The notes under the pieces are model-generated. The model ran no database searches. It saw only the letters and a list, made by a program, of their open reading frames with translations, and was not told where the DNA came from. From Coptis chinensis (Eukaryota; Streptophyta; Magnoliopsida; Ranunculales; Ranunculaceae): a stretch of DNA of 64,000 nucleotides. Positions 10,750-22,132 of this stretch are shown here, one piece after another. The DNA lies in contig CM027380.1 of assembly GCA_015680905.1 (NCBI GenBank), forward strand, positions 11,798,001-11,862,000, written 5' to 3'. The translations under genes were made by a program, and so were the position numbers. Every line of letters begins with the position of its first letter. Position 1 is the first letter of the stretch.

Positions 10750-11960
10750 TCGCTTATAAGTAGTCCACTCACCTAATATGTTAGTGTACTTCCCTCTCAT
10801 ATAGCATGCCCAATCATTTTCATCATTCAATAGGCTCCAAGCCATTTTAAGAAGCATCGAGAGATTGATTTCCTTAAGCTTTCTCAAACCCAATCCACCC
10901 TCCTCTTTAGGACTTGCATGTTTTATCCCATCTCAAAGTCATGAGCTTCCTTTCTGAGGGATTCCCTGACCAAATGAAGTTTCTTATTATCTTTTCACAT
11001 TCTTTTAAGGAGGTCATAGGCCATTTGTATATAGCCATGTTGTGCACTCGGATGCTATTTAGTACGTGCTTGACTAGTATCACCCTTCTTTGAAAAGATA
11101 GCATTTGCCAGCCCCTAGCTTGATGCCTTCAATCTGATTTTATCAACCAGTGGAGCAAGTGCCGCCTTTGTGATTCTACCTGTGAGAATAGGAACTCTAA
11201 GATACTTCTCAGGTAAGCATCCTTCTGCTTGAATGTCTAGTAGTTTCGTAGTTGCTTCCCTCCTTATAGTTGTCATTGGGCTGAGAAAGATCTTACATTT
11301 TTCTTTATTGATGTATTGCCCTGCGGAATGTTGATGCTTGTCTAAAAGATCTAGCAGATTCTTAAGGTACCTCTTGTTAGCATTACAAAAAAGAAATATG
11401 TCATCGGCAAAAATTAGGTGAGATGGGCTTACATAGCTTTCATGAGTTGTCATTCTCTTTACTTTGTTATTTCTGATGAGCCAATTTATCCCCTTGCTAA
11501 GACAGTCTTCCGCAAATGCAAAGAGAAGTGGTGAGAGGGGGTCACCTTTACTGAGACCCCTAGTTGCTTTGAAATAACCTTGTGGCCCTCCCTTGATCAT
11601 GATTGAGATACAATTGTTAGTGATTGCCCCTTAAATCCATGATATCCATGTCTGTGAGAAGCCAAATCTAGCAAGCACTGACCATAAGAAGCTCTCATCC
11701 AGTGTATCAAAGGCTTGAGAGATATCAAGCTTCATAGCTATACTGCCTCCATGCCTTTTAATCTTGAGTTCATTGATCATTTTTTATGCTAATCCGATAG
11801 CTTGATGGGAACTCCTATTAGTGATAAAGCCATATTATCTTGTTCCTTCGAGATAACCCTTGCAGCAATAGGTGCCAGTCTTACTGCTAAGATTTTTGTA
11901 ATAACCTTGTAAGAGAAATTTGAAAGACAAATAGGTCTGAACCTGCAAAGTTGAGACCTA
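10750..11960 (-). pseudogene. LINE reverse transcriptase region (copy 1)
   Basis: RT converts LINE RNA to cDNA at the nicked target. Visible blocks: RPICLSNFSYKVITKILA (finger) near 11900, LSKGDPLSPLLFAFA near 11540, the catalytic box FADDIFLFCN near 11405 and NKEKCKIFLSP near 11300. The thumb and connector (SFQRRVILVKHVLNSI, NFIWSGNPSERKL) follow at 11104-10907. The FADD pair supplies two of the catalytic aspartates. Frameshifts and stops split it; the duplicate at 29809-30939 keeps one open frame of 376 codons over the same region, so some breaks postdate the duplication or are sequence errors. Confidence 0.75.
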
Positions 11961-12690
11961 TTGATTAATTGGGGGTTAAGTCCATTAGCTCACAAGAACA
12001 ATTTTGTAGATAATTGGGGGTTTAAAGTAATGTTCATGTAATGGCTAGTATGAGTTTTTGGGATTTATCAAATTTATCCTTATTAAATTCAAGCTTCCTA
12101 GCCGTATTGTCAAAAAACAATTTGTAAGTAACAGAGTTGTAGTTTGAATTGCATAACAGAAACACAATAAACAACAAATAGATAGCTTCACTTCTCAATT
12201 CCCAATTGGCCAATTTCCTAAAATTTAATGACCGCCCAATTTAATCAACAACCAATTAAATGTGAAAATCAAGGTGTGGTACACATAGTAACAAAGAGCT
12301 AAAGACATTTAATAAAAAAAAAATGGTTTCCACTGTCGAGAGCTTGAGCTTCTTCTTCGAAATCAGAAATGGGTTTATATTTTCAAAAATTTCTTTGCCT
12401 CGTTTAACTTTTTTTTTGTTAGGAGAGAAGAGTGATGTTTTAGTGTTGATTTCGAGAGAGTTCTTCAAGTTCTTGTCTGGGTGGGTCATGTTGGGAGAGA
12501 TGGAGTGACGAAAGAGGGAAGGAGGAGATCGAGTCCGGTAGTTTTTGGGTTGAATTTTAACAAAAGAAGGTAAAATGACAAAATTACCCTTGATTTTCCA
12601 AGATCTAGACGTTAGATAGGTTAAAATTTAATGGATGTGGTGAGCTGTCAAGATGAGCGGTAAAAATAGTCTGTCAAAAAAAAAAAAAAA
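11961..12690. other. Unidentified sequence up to right arm of TIR element
   Basis: Both strands have short open frames at 12256-12508, overlapping antisense to each other, with no recognised motif. From about 12410 on, the DNA is the right inverted arm of the putative TIR element. An A run of about 15 ends it at 12690. Repeated at about 31200-31945. Confidence 0.4.
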
Positions 12691-12759
12691 GAGACCATAC
12701 TCTTGCTCTTCTTTTTTTTCCCCTCTCTCTAATTGTGTCCACACATTTCAAAGTCTTTG

Positions 12760-12789
12760 CTCACATGTATAACATGTGCTTTTTGCTAG
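12760..12789 (+). mobile_element. Helitron 3' terminus (plus strand)
   Basis: A perfect 6-bp hairpin, CACATG/CATGTG with a 5-base loop, is followed by CTTTTTGCTAG and a host T. That is the standard Helitron 3' end. No convincing 5' TC end was found upstream, so the body is undefined. Duplicate terminus ends at 32045. Confidence 0.65.
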
Positions 12790-12804
12790 TATATATATAT
12801 ATAT

Positions 12805-13110
12805 GGAGGGGTTCTATAGACATTTTATCTTGACACGTAAACAAATTCAAAATCGTTAGGGCATTTATAAGTTTTGGATTAAACTAATATTTTGTAGATA
12901 TAGTCTCCTAACTATTCTAAATATTGTCACAAATAATGAAAAAAATAAAAAATTTCTAAACTTGCCAAATATAGTATAAAAAATGGTGAAAATGAATGGT
13001 CCACAATTAACCAAATTTTGAAAATTATTAACTACATTTGGCAATTTTGAAAATTTTTAATTGTTTTGATTATTTGTAATGATGTTTAGAATAGTTAGAA
13101 TATTATATAT
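12805..13110. mobile_element. Foldback MITE, copy 1
   Basis: The left half (CTAACTATTCTAAATATTGTC near 12907) and right half (GATGTTTAGAATAGTTAG near 13081) are inverted copies around a centre with AAATGGTGAAAATGAATGG. It belongs to the same family as 22133-22530 and is duplicated at 32055-32365. Non-coding. In the duplicate an 8-kb Helitron sits at its right edge. Confidence 0.7.
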
Positions 13111-13111
13111 A

Positions 13112-13345
13112 TATGGTGTTCGTCCCAATTTTGTCATTTTACACTTTTGTAATTTTTTTATTATTTTTTAGTCTTTTGTAAGGGTAGAATTATATTTTCA
13201 TTGTTTGTTAAATTATTTTTAAAAGTAGTTAGTTCTGCATGTTTGGAAAAAGTGGATGGTATAACAGTAATTATGTAATTTTCAAAGTCCTAAAAACAGC
13301 CAATGGCATAATGGTAATTATTTACTTAAAGTCTTAAACAGAAAA
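13112..13345 (+). repeat. Dispersed repeat (copy in unit 1)
   Basis: Near-identical to 40438-40670 by tandem duplication and more distantly related to 7655-7955. Non-coding; ends undefined. Confidence 0.65.
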
Positions 13346-13603
13346 ATAGTGGGCCATGTTGATGATGACAGTGCATGTATAATGTGTTCTGCTCGATACA
13401 AACGTACAAACAAAAGCTCGTGGGTCCATGAAGAACCGCCCAGTTAGCCAAATCAATTGCCCTGGAGTTGGCAAATAGGCAAATTGCCCTGCTCCAATTA
13501 AACCGAGTTGGCTTGTAAATCAAAAGTTCGTTGGCAAATACATACGTAACATAAACTTATAAAAATTAAAAGAGTCAAATGCTCCAATTAAACCATCAAA
13601 TAT

Positions 13604-16600
13604 CTTCCACGTCAATAATAAAGCAAGTTTTATATATAATGTATATTACCTTTTTACCCCTAAAACATAATAACTATTACAATTGTATTTAGCCAACTAT
13701 CTTGTAATTTGAGATAGAAATTGGAGACAAAACTATCAAAAGGGTAGCAAACGAATTTGCCATGCCCAAATGACTCACTTGCCTACGTCGTATTCGCATT
13801 ACTAGTCTTAGGCACGTGGTTCCCACGTCGCTCTCTCTCACGTGGTTCTAACGTCTCTCTCTCTTTTTTTTATCAGTTTTATGGTCTATCTGAAGGGAAA
13901 AAAAAACAACAACAACACTTGGATTGCCAGTTGAGTATCGAAAGGGTATGAGATGAAATTAAGGATGACCGTGAACTGTATTTGTCACTGGAGAACTCTT
14001 TAAAGTCATTAGACAAATGGATATGTGGCATTTGTCTTTGCATCCATGCTCTTGGTATACCGTGTCGTCATCTAGATGATACCATAGAACCACCTGCTTT
14101 GATGGAGAGTGGAGAACTCACATGTGTCATTGTGGGCATACCACAGCCGCCTCCTAATATAAGCCCAACACTATGGATCTTACACTCATGACACACAGGA
14201 GTAACGGTGATACCCCTAATCCGCTTGGTGTTGCTTCACATCTTGATGAGACGTTATTTTATAGTGCATTTTGTATACTTTTTCGTACTGTGAAAAGTAT
14301 ACCACGTGCTTGTCGTTTGGCTTTTTCTGGTGCACAGAAATCTGCTCTCTAGGGTATTACGGCTGACCCTGGTTCAGTTATGCCTTGGGTTCGTCTCCTT
14401 CTTCTACCGTGCTGCACTCTGCAAGTTTTTCAATCACAGAATCGTCAGGAACATCATTCTGGTACTAGAAAAAACCTTCAGCAGAAATAGATTATCCATG
14501 CTTTGACGACATTGAATGAGCCTGGTGGGATGTTTCGTCTTTTAGAATCTATAATAGAGCCTTCTTCAATCCAGTCAACCAGGAAATTTATCCCCACTTA
14601 GAATGTGCGTCGATGCTTACAGAAAATTGATGATGGACATTTTGCTGCAGCGGTAAAAGTGTTGTCATCATCAGGGGTTGTATCCAATACTGCGGAGACT
14701 GTACATGCATTAAAGGAGAAACACCGATCGATTAAACCACCGTGAGACCAATTGTTCCTCTTGATGAGCCCCCTTTATTGGTAGAAAGAGACACATTATT
14801 GTCATGCATTAAGTCGTTTTCGAAAGGCACTTCTTGTGGTCGTGATGGTCCCTGGGCTCAGCACTTGTTAGATGTCATGAGTGGTGCTGCAGCTACGCCT
14901 ATATCGTCGACTTGTTAGATGCCTTGACTCATGTAGTGAATTTTTTGTTACAGGGACGATGTCCCACCCGTTAAGCGGAATTCATAGCGAGTACTCCACT
15001 TATTACCCCACTCCTTAAGCCGGATAATAGCATTCGTCCGATAGCTGTGGGTATGGTTTGGCGACGTCTTGTGTTCCAAGATTGTAATGAAAGGAATTTC
15101 CAAAGACGCGGTGGGGGTACTTGCATGATTTTCAATATGGGGTCGGGTGTCCCCGGTGGAGCAGAGAGGCGATTTTGCATCTTCGTCAATCGTATGGTAT
15201 ATGCTAACGGTGATAGTGCATCTCTTTCTATGTTGCTAATAGATTTTCAGAATGCCTTTAACATGGTTAATCGAACTACTATGTTAAGAGAGGTTCGCAT
15301 TTGTTACCCCGCCATTGCTCCTTGAGTCGAGTATTTATATTGTCAGCCTGTGAGATTATACTTGGGGGATGATTACATATGGTCTGCTTCTGGGGTTCAG
15401 CAAGGTGATCCTTTAGGTCCCTTTCTCTTTGCACTTGTGTTGCACCCTCTGATCCTACAAATCCAATCCAGTTGTCAGTTATTGCTCCAGGCTTGGTACT
15501 TAGATGACGGGACTCTGATTGAGGATATAGAATATGTGGCAACAGCTCTGCGTATGATTCAGGAAGAAGGACCCTCTTATGGGTTGGTTCTTAATGTGGC
15601 TAAGACTGAGATATTTTGGCCATCACTAGATCCATGTCGTTCCACTCCCGGTCTCTTTCCTTCAGATTTATCTCGTTCTCAGATGTGGGTCAGGTTGCTT
15701 GAAAAGGAAGTCAGCACTGATTCTTCTTTTGTCATGAGTCTTGCTCGCAAGTGTGTTGAAAAGGTTATGACTTCGATTGACCGTTTAGCTGCATTGGAGG
15801 ATCCACAGTGTGAGTTTAGCACTCTTACGAGTTTGTGTTGGGCTCTCCAAGTTAGTCTTTGCAATTCACACTTGTCCACCATCATTTTTTAGGGATGCAG
15901 CTAAGACTTTTGATCAGCACCTTCGCATAGTTCTGCAGGGTATTATAGTTTCTAATGGTCCTGGCTTCGGAGATTTGTAGTGGCGTTTAACGACACTTCC
16001 ATTACGCCTTGGCGGGTTAGGTATCTATTGTGCATTTGATAAATCTGCTTTTGCTTTTGTGGCCTCCTATTTTCAAACTTTAGAGCTTCAAAACCACATT
16101 CTTAGGGATTGTGGTTCAGTGCCTATAGGTGAGATCCTTGATGATGCTACCAGTGCATTGCGTCTCTGTCTTCCTGATTTTGACCTTGATTCTTTGGTTG
16201 TGAATGTTACTGTCCCCTCAAAAAGTTAGTCTTGAGAGGGTGTTTGAGTTATCTGCTCGTCAAAAAGCAGTCATGGGATGCTTGCAGTCGGAACATGCAA
16301 AAGATTTTCTGCTTGCTATTCTGATTGAGGGACTTAGATAGCGTATGCCACAGGTGGAGTATTGTGCGATTCTCCGATACCGTATTATGATTCTTCTGTA
16401 CCCTGATGGTGGTCTTTGCCCTGCATGCAAAAATAGTATATTAGATGCTTATGGGGACCATGCAGCACATTGCAAATATTTTTTGGGTTTTAAATACCGA
16501 ATGATCATGTTAGAGACATTTTGTGTAATGCATTTTGGAGGGCTAGAATATAAGTGAAGAAAGAAGCTCCTGTTAACTTTCTCACTAATCCAAATAAGGG

Positions 16601-17136
16601 CAGATCGACACTTCGGCATACGGATGTCTTGATTTACAGTTGGTATGAGGCAAAATATGCATGTGTTGATGTGACTGGAGTCTCTCCGTTAGTAGGGTTG
16701 GGGAATGGTGACTTTGAAGTGGGAGAAGCAGCTAAAAGAGCAGCGACAAGAAAGATGGAGAAACATGAGGAAGCTTGCAGGGCTAACCAGCATTGTTTCA
16801 TTCTGTTTAGTTTCGACACTTTTGATTTCTTGAAACAACAGTCTGTTGAGCTCCTTAAGAGATTTAAGAAAGTTATGGACGGTAATGTTATGAGAGCTGG
16901 TTCTAATGAGTTTGTATTTATAAGGAAATGATTTGTTATTCATGAAAGAATTTGCGGCGCAGCTTGTTACACGCTTGTCCTAATTATTTGTAAAATTCGT
17001 TATCAGTATAAATAAAAAACAGTAAACAAAACCAACTGAAATGACCACGTGTTATGAAATCATTAAGGGCAAAACCACAAAATCGATAGATAGCTCCATC
17101 GGCTCACTCGTCCACACCACTTATAAGTAGTAGAGA
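13604..17136 (-). mobile_element. Helitron carrying an LDDGTL-type non-LTR element, left end lost (unit 1)
   Basis: The right boundary is a classic Helitron 5' terminus on the minus strand (TCTCTACTACTTATAAGTGG, first base at 17136, plus-strand T next). In unit 2 the left boundary is a CTAG end at 41005. In unit 1 that end and 279 bp around it are missing between two copies of CAAATAT (13597-13603), so this copy has lost its 3' hairpin. Most of the body is the non-LTR element on the opposite strand. Confidence 0.65.
13930..16990 (+). pseudogene. Non-LTR retroelement ORF, LDDGTL-type RT with putative restriction-like endonuclease (copy 1)
   Basis: Order on the plus strand: an N-terminal Cys/His segment (CGICLCIHALGIPCRH) near 14020; a pre-RT region with FSKGTSCGRDGP near 14820; RT blocks LLKPDNSIRPIAVGMVWRRL near 15015, LLIDFQNAFNMVNRT near 15230, GVQQGDPLGP at 15392 and the catalytic box YLDDGTL near 15497; then a thumb region (LPLRLGGLGIYCAF near 16000). 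The C-terminus has C-X2-C-X10-H-X3-C (GLCPACK at about 16408), then DVLIYSW and ACVDVTGVSP near 16623 and 16659. The C-terminal finger plus D...D layout resembles the restriction-like endonuclease of R2-type elements rather than the AP endonuclease of L1. Several frameshifts and stops break it. RT assignment is firm; endonuclease type is inference. Confidence 0.7.
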
Positions 17137-18341
17137 TAAGGTAGAATAGATTTCGTCACAGACCACAATTAAAACCTATATCCATACCGTATTAGATTTT
17201 TATAAGGGGGACAGTTTGTCATTATTATCTTTTATCATTTTAAACCATAGGCTTAAATTAGGTTGACTCAGTTGTCAGCTGACTGCCATGGGCCCAAATG
17301 CCCAATGGCCGAAAGTAAATGGGGGCGACTACACCACATGGTCCAGCACAAAAAAACCATCCGAAGTCGATTGTGATTGCCTGGTTTAGAGAGAAAAAAC
17401 AAGAGAGAGGAGATAGAAAGAGAGTTTGAGTTGTTATTTTATTTTTATCAACCAATCAGTAAATAGCAAATGAATGGGACTTGGATTTTTTTTAATTCAA
17501 ACTTTGGATCTGCGTTTTAGTTCTATCCAAAGTAAATAGCAAAAATGAATGGGACCAGCCATAACATTATGGGTTATGCCGTAAAATCTGAGCACAATTC
17601 AAACTAGTGGAGCCCACAAATAACAAACTAAGCATTCAAGCTGGTGGCAACGTTTAAAAGAGTCCAAAGTAATTACCGTCCAAAGTAGGATTGCTCTTAT
17701 CTCGAGCTTCAAGCGTGATATTTTTACAATTAAAGGGAGTTAAAGAAGTAAAGAGGCACACAAAAAACCATAAAAAACACCTAAAGATTCTCCCTCTTTT
17801 CTCCGGAACACGTCTTTTTTTTCTGGTAACTATGAACTTTCCTGTCTTCTCTTCATATTATGTGATGGCCAATTGTAAACCGTTGTTGTCAGATTGACAA
17901 ATCTCAGTTTCTTATCATCGGTTTAGACTCAATGTATAATACTCTTGTTATACCAAATTTGAGATTAAATTTGAGATTCAAACTAATATTGCATCAATCT
18001 AATCAGTGCAATCTTTTGTAAGAATAAAAGAATGTTGATTAAAATTTGTGTGGGTATTTGTAAGAAGAGGATTTTGAATTGGATAGTTACTAAATAAATA
18101 TCAAATTGTTCATTTGCCAAAAAATGCCGCACTCGTTTGTTATTTTGGCTTGATCATAAAAGTTTTCTCTCTTATTAGGTTGGCCACATCAGATTTGTTT
18201 TTTCGTGTACAACCCACCCAATCTTTGAGCTAAGCTGTCTATTTGGATGGTTACAATAGTAAAGAACGATCTCTCCTAATCATTTGCCAAGTTAAAAATG
18301 TTTATTATACTTCATATTAATGGCGTGTATATATATATATA
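17137..18341. other. Spacer between Helitron and Helitron array, no gene seen
   Basis: Short open frames only. A TATA(T) run precedes the array. Duplicate at 44681-45876 is nearly identical except for small indels, including a ~30-bp tandem doubling near 45400 in unit 2. Confidence 0.45.
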
Positions 18342-20753
18342 CTAGAAAGTATACCCGTGCATATGCACCAGCTATTTTAAAATTTTACTTAACAATCATA
18401 ACTATACATATATAAATTTTCTAACAAATCGTGATTCCTATTTTTGTCGCTAACCTGTTTTAATTTCCTAACAAATTGGTTTAATTAAGTTTTAAAAACC
18501 CATTTTTTAATTGGGAGAGAGATCCCGTTTTAATTTAAAAGTGTGATTTCCGTTTCTAATAGGAGAATGATTCTAGTTTTAATTAGAAGTGTTAGATTTT
18601 TCTTTTTCTATAGGAGAGAAATTTCCATTATAATAGGAGAAAGATTTCCGTTTTAATTAGAAGTACTAAAATTTATCTTTCAATAGGAAGAATTCTCGTT
18701 TTAATAGGAATTGATGATGTGGAATTTTAAGAGAGCTAGAAAAATACCCATTGTGGGAGCTTTAATATTAAGATATATATATATACTAGCTTGTAAGCCC
18801 GTGCACAATTCTAACTCTTTTGTAAATATTTATATTTTTTTTAGAAAATTGGGACTACCGTTTTAATCGCTAACCCGTTTTAATTTTTTAACAAATTGTT
18901 TTAAATTAAGTTTTAAAAACCCATTTTTTTCAATTGGGAGAGAGATTCTGTTTTAATAGGAGAACGATTTCCGTTTTAATTAGATACGTTAGATTTTCGC
19001 TTAATTTTCAATAGGAGAGAAATTCTCATTTTAATAGGAGAAGGATTTCCGCTTTAATTAAAAGTGCTAAAATTTCTTTTAATAGGAGAAGAATTCACGT
19101 TATAATATAAGAGAAATTCCTATTTTTCAAATATGAGAGAAATTCTCGTTTTAATAGGAGATGACGTGGAATTTTAATAAAGCTCGAAAAATACCCCTTG
19201 TGGGAGCTTTAATATTAAGACTAGAAAGTAGACTAAAGAAAGCATAATCGAGACCGCTCTTTTAAAAAACTTGTTCAACAATCGTAACTATATATATATA
19301 ACAAATATATATGATTCATGTTTTATATATTGCTAACTTGTTTTAATTTCTCAACAAATTAATTTAATTAAGTTTTAAAAACTCGTTTTTTAACTGAGAG
19401 AGATACCGTTTTAATAAGAGAATTATTCATGTTTTAATCAGAAATACTAGAATTTCTTTTTTCTAATAGATGAAAAATTTCCGTTTTAATAGGAGAATGA
19501 TTCATGTTTTAATTAGAAGTGCCTAAAAAAAAATCAATAAGAGAGGAATTCCAATTTTAATAGGAAATGATGATGTTGAATTTTAATAAAGCTCGAAAAA
19601 TACCCCATATGGGAGCTTTAATATTAAGATACTAGCTTGTAGGCCCGTGCATATGCACTGACACTTTTGAAAACATTTAGATTTTTTTAGAAAAATGGAA
19701 CCATTGTCTTAGTCAACAAATTATTTTTAATTAAATTTTAATTAAGTTTTAAAAACCCGTTTTTTCAATTGAGAGAGAAATTCTGTTTTAATAGGAAAAG
19801 GATTCCCGTTTTAAATAGAAGTGCTAGAATTTGTTTTAATAGGAGAATAATTCCCATTATAATAGGAGAAGAATTCCCTTTGTAAAAAAAAATCACTTTT
19901 CAAATATGAGAGAAATTTATGTTTTAATAGGAGATGACATGGAATTTTAATAGAGCTCGAAAAATACCTTTATGGGAACTTTAATATTAAGACTAGCTTG
20001 TAGGCCCGTGCATACGCATCGGCTCTTTTGAAAATATTTTAATTTTTTTAGAAAATTAGGACTACCATTTTAGTCGCTAATGCGTTTTAATTTTCTAACA
20101 AATTGTTTTAATTAAGTTTTTAAAAACCTGTTTTTTTCAATTGGGAGAGAGATCATATTTTAATAGGAGAATAATTCCCGTTTTATTTAGATATGCTAGA
20201 TTTTCCCTTTTCAATAGGGGAGAAATTCCCATTTTAATAGGAGAATGATTCCCGCTTTAATTAGAAGTGCTATAATTTGTTTTAATAGGAGATGATGTGG
20301 AATTTTAATAGAGCTCAAAATTATATTTTTTTTAGAAAATTGGGACTACCGTTTAGTTGCTAACCCGTTTTAATTTTCTAACAAATTGTTTTAAATTAAA
20401 TTTTAAAAACCTGTTTTTTCAATTGGGAGAGAGATTCTGTTTTAATAGGAGAATTATTTCCGTTTTAATTAGATACACTAGATTTTCGCTTAATTTTCAA
20501 TAGGAGAGAAATTCTCATTTTAATAGGAGAAAGATTTCTGCTTTAATTAAAAGTGTTAGAATTTGTTTTAATAAGAGAAGAAAATAGAAGAGAAATTTTC
20601 ATTTTTCAAATAGGAGAGAAATTCTTATTTTAATAGGAGATGACGTTGAAATTTAATAGAGCTCGAAAAATACCCCTTGTGGGAGCTTTAATATTAAGAT
20701 ATAGACTATAAAGTAGACCCGTGCATACGCACCGGCTCTTTTAAAAACTTACT

Positions 20754-20811
<58 letters not shown>

Positions 20812-22112
20812 TTAATAAATAAATTGATTCATGTTTTCGCCGCTAACTAACTCGTTTTAATTTCTCAACAAATTATTTTAATTAAGTTTTAAAAACCCAT
20901 TTTTTAATTGGGGGAGAGATACCGTTTTAATAAGAGAATGATTCATATTTTAATCAGAAGTGCTAGAATTTTTTTTTTCTAATAGATGAAGAATTTCCAT
21001 TTTAATAGGAGAATGATTCATGTTTTAATTAGAAGTGTCTAAAATAAAATTCAATAGGAGAGGAATTCTCGTTTTAATAGGAGATGATGATGTGGAATTT
21101 TAATAGAGCTCGGAAAAAGACCCCATGTGGGAGCTTTAATATTAAGACTAGTTTGTAGGCTCGTGCATACGCACCGGCTATTTTGAAAACATTTAGATTT
21201 TTTTTTAGAAAATTGAGGCTATCGTTTTAGTCGCTAACACGTTTTAATTTTTCTAGCAAATTGTTTTAAATTAAGTTTTAAAAACCCATTTTTTCAATTG
21301 GGAGAGAGATTCTATTTTAATAGGAGAACGATTCTCGTTTTAATTAGATATCCTAGATTTTTCCCTTAATTTTCAATAGAGAGGAATTCCAATTTTAATA
21401 GGAGAATGATTCCTTCTTTAATTAGAAATGTTAGAATTCTCATTTTAATAGGCGAATAATTCTCGTTATAGTAAAAGATGAATTCCCGTTATAAAAAAAG
21501 ATTTCCGTTTTTTAAATAGGAGAGAAATTTCGGTTTTGATGATGTGGAATTTTAATAGAACTTGAAAAATACTTCCGTGGGAGCTTTAACCCATGCATAC
21601 GTACTGACTCTTTTAAAAACTTGTTCAACAATCATAACTATACATATATAAATTTTCTAACAAATCGTGATTCATGTTTTCGTCGTTAACCCATTTTAAT
21701 TTCTTAACAAATTATTTTAATCAAGTCTTAAAAACCCGTTTTAATTTCTCAACAAATTATTTTAATCAAGTCTTAAAATCCCATTTTAATTTCTCAATAA
21801 ATTATTTTAATTAAGTTTTTAAAACCCATTTTTTAATTAAGGGATGGATCCCGTTTTTAATTTAGAAGTGTGATTCTTATTTTTAATAGGAGAAGAATTT
21901 TCGTTTTAATTAGAAGTGTTAGATTTTTCTTTTTCTATAGAGGAGGAATTTTCATTATAATAGGAGAAAGATTCCCGTTTTAATTAAAAGTGTTATTTAT
22001 TTATTTATTTTTTTTTTCAATATGAGAAGAATTCTCGTTTTAATAGGAGTTGATGATGTGGAATTTTAATAGAGCTAGAAAAATATCCTTTGTGGGAGCT
22101 TTAATATTAAGA
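18342..22112 (-). mobile_element. Tandem array of ~9 Helitron-like units (copy 1)
   Basis: Units of about 360-435 bp, all in one orientation. Read on the minus strand, each begins TCTTAATATTAAAGCTCC and ends with a GCCGGTGC-GTAT-GCACGGGC hairpin (one mismatch) plus CTACAAGCTAG. Unit starts on the plus strand are at 18342, 18786, 19221, 19632, 19993, 20706 and 21148, plus fused units starting near 20318 and 21590. At 19220/19221, 19992/19993 and 21147/21148 the CTAG of one unit directly joins the TC of the next; others have 2-12 bp TA-rich spacers. Internally the units contain repeats of TTTTAATAGGAGAA..ATTC. No coding capacity. Confidence 0.85.
20757..20808. repeat. (TA)n microsatellite inside a Helitron-like unit
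   Basis: About 26 TA dinucleotides. The corresponding place in unit 2 (near 48330) has only about five, so it expanded or contracted after the duplication. Confidence 0.9.
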
Positions 22113-22132
22113 TATATATATATATATAACCG

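Larger units (their letters stand above)
9229..11960 (-). mobile_element. L1-like LINE, 5'-truncated and degenerate (full 3' half)
   Basis: On the minus strand, in order: a reverse transcriptase from about 11960, a zinc-binding zf-RVT-like region and an RNase H, the domain order of plant L1-like LINEs that have acquired a C-terminal RNase H. No AP endonuclease or ORF1 lies upstream of 11960, so it is 5'-truncated. The 3' end is unclear; a short T run near 9207 (A-tail on the minus strand) may mark it. It has several frame breaks, including between zf-RVT and RNase H. The duplication breakpoint at 10045 cuts it, so the second copy lacks RNase H. Confidence 0.75.
8625..12690. mobile_element. 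Possible ~4 kb TIR element (MULE-like?) containing the LINE
   Basis: About 8627-8900 resembles the reverse complement of about 12410-12690. Matching phrases, in order from each end, are TTGACAG, ATCTTGACAGC, CATCCATTA, AGATCTTG and CTCCTAACAAAACCCA versus CTCCCAACATGACCCA. The arms are long (~250 bp) and diverged, as in some Mutator-like elements. No transposase is present; the interior holds a 5'-truncated LINE and unidentified sequence. In the second duplication unit only the right arm is present (to about 31945). No target duplication confirmed. Confidence 0.35.

Noticed and set aside
12256-12508. Overlapping open frames on both strands, also in the copy at 31513-31765
   Set aside because: Mutually antisense, no motif, located in the inverted arm of a putative transposon. 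Conservation between copies only reflects the recent duplication.
15047-15640. LDDGTL reverse transcriptase as part of an LTR element or group II intron
   Set aside because: The surrounding blocks (SIRPIAVG, GVQQGDPLGP, the thumb, the C-terminal finger) are those of a non-LTR polyprotein; no LTR, integrase, protease or intron RNA domains are nearby.
18342-22112. Ordinary chromosomal or centromeric satellite
   Set aside because: Units have Helitron-type ends at each boundary and unequal lengths; the array is under 4 kb. A satellite origin is less economical, though such arrays can become satellites.
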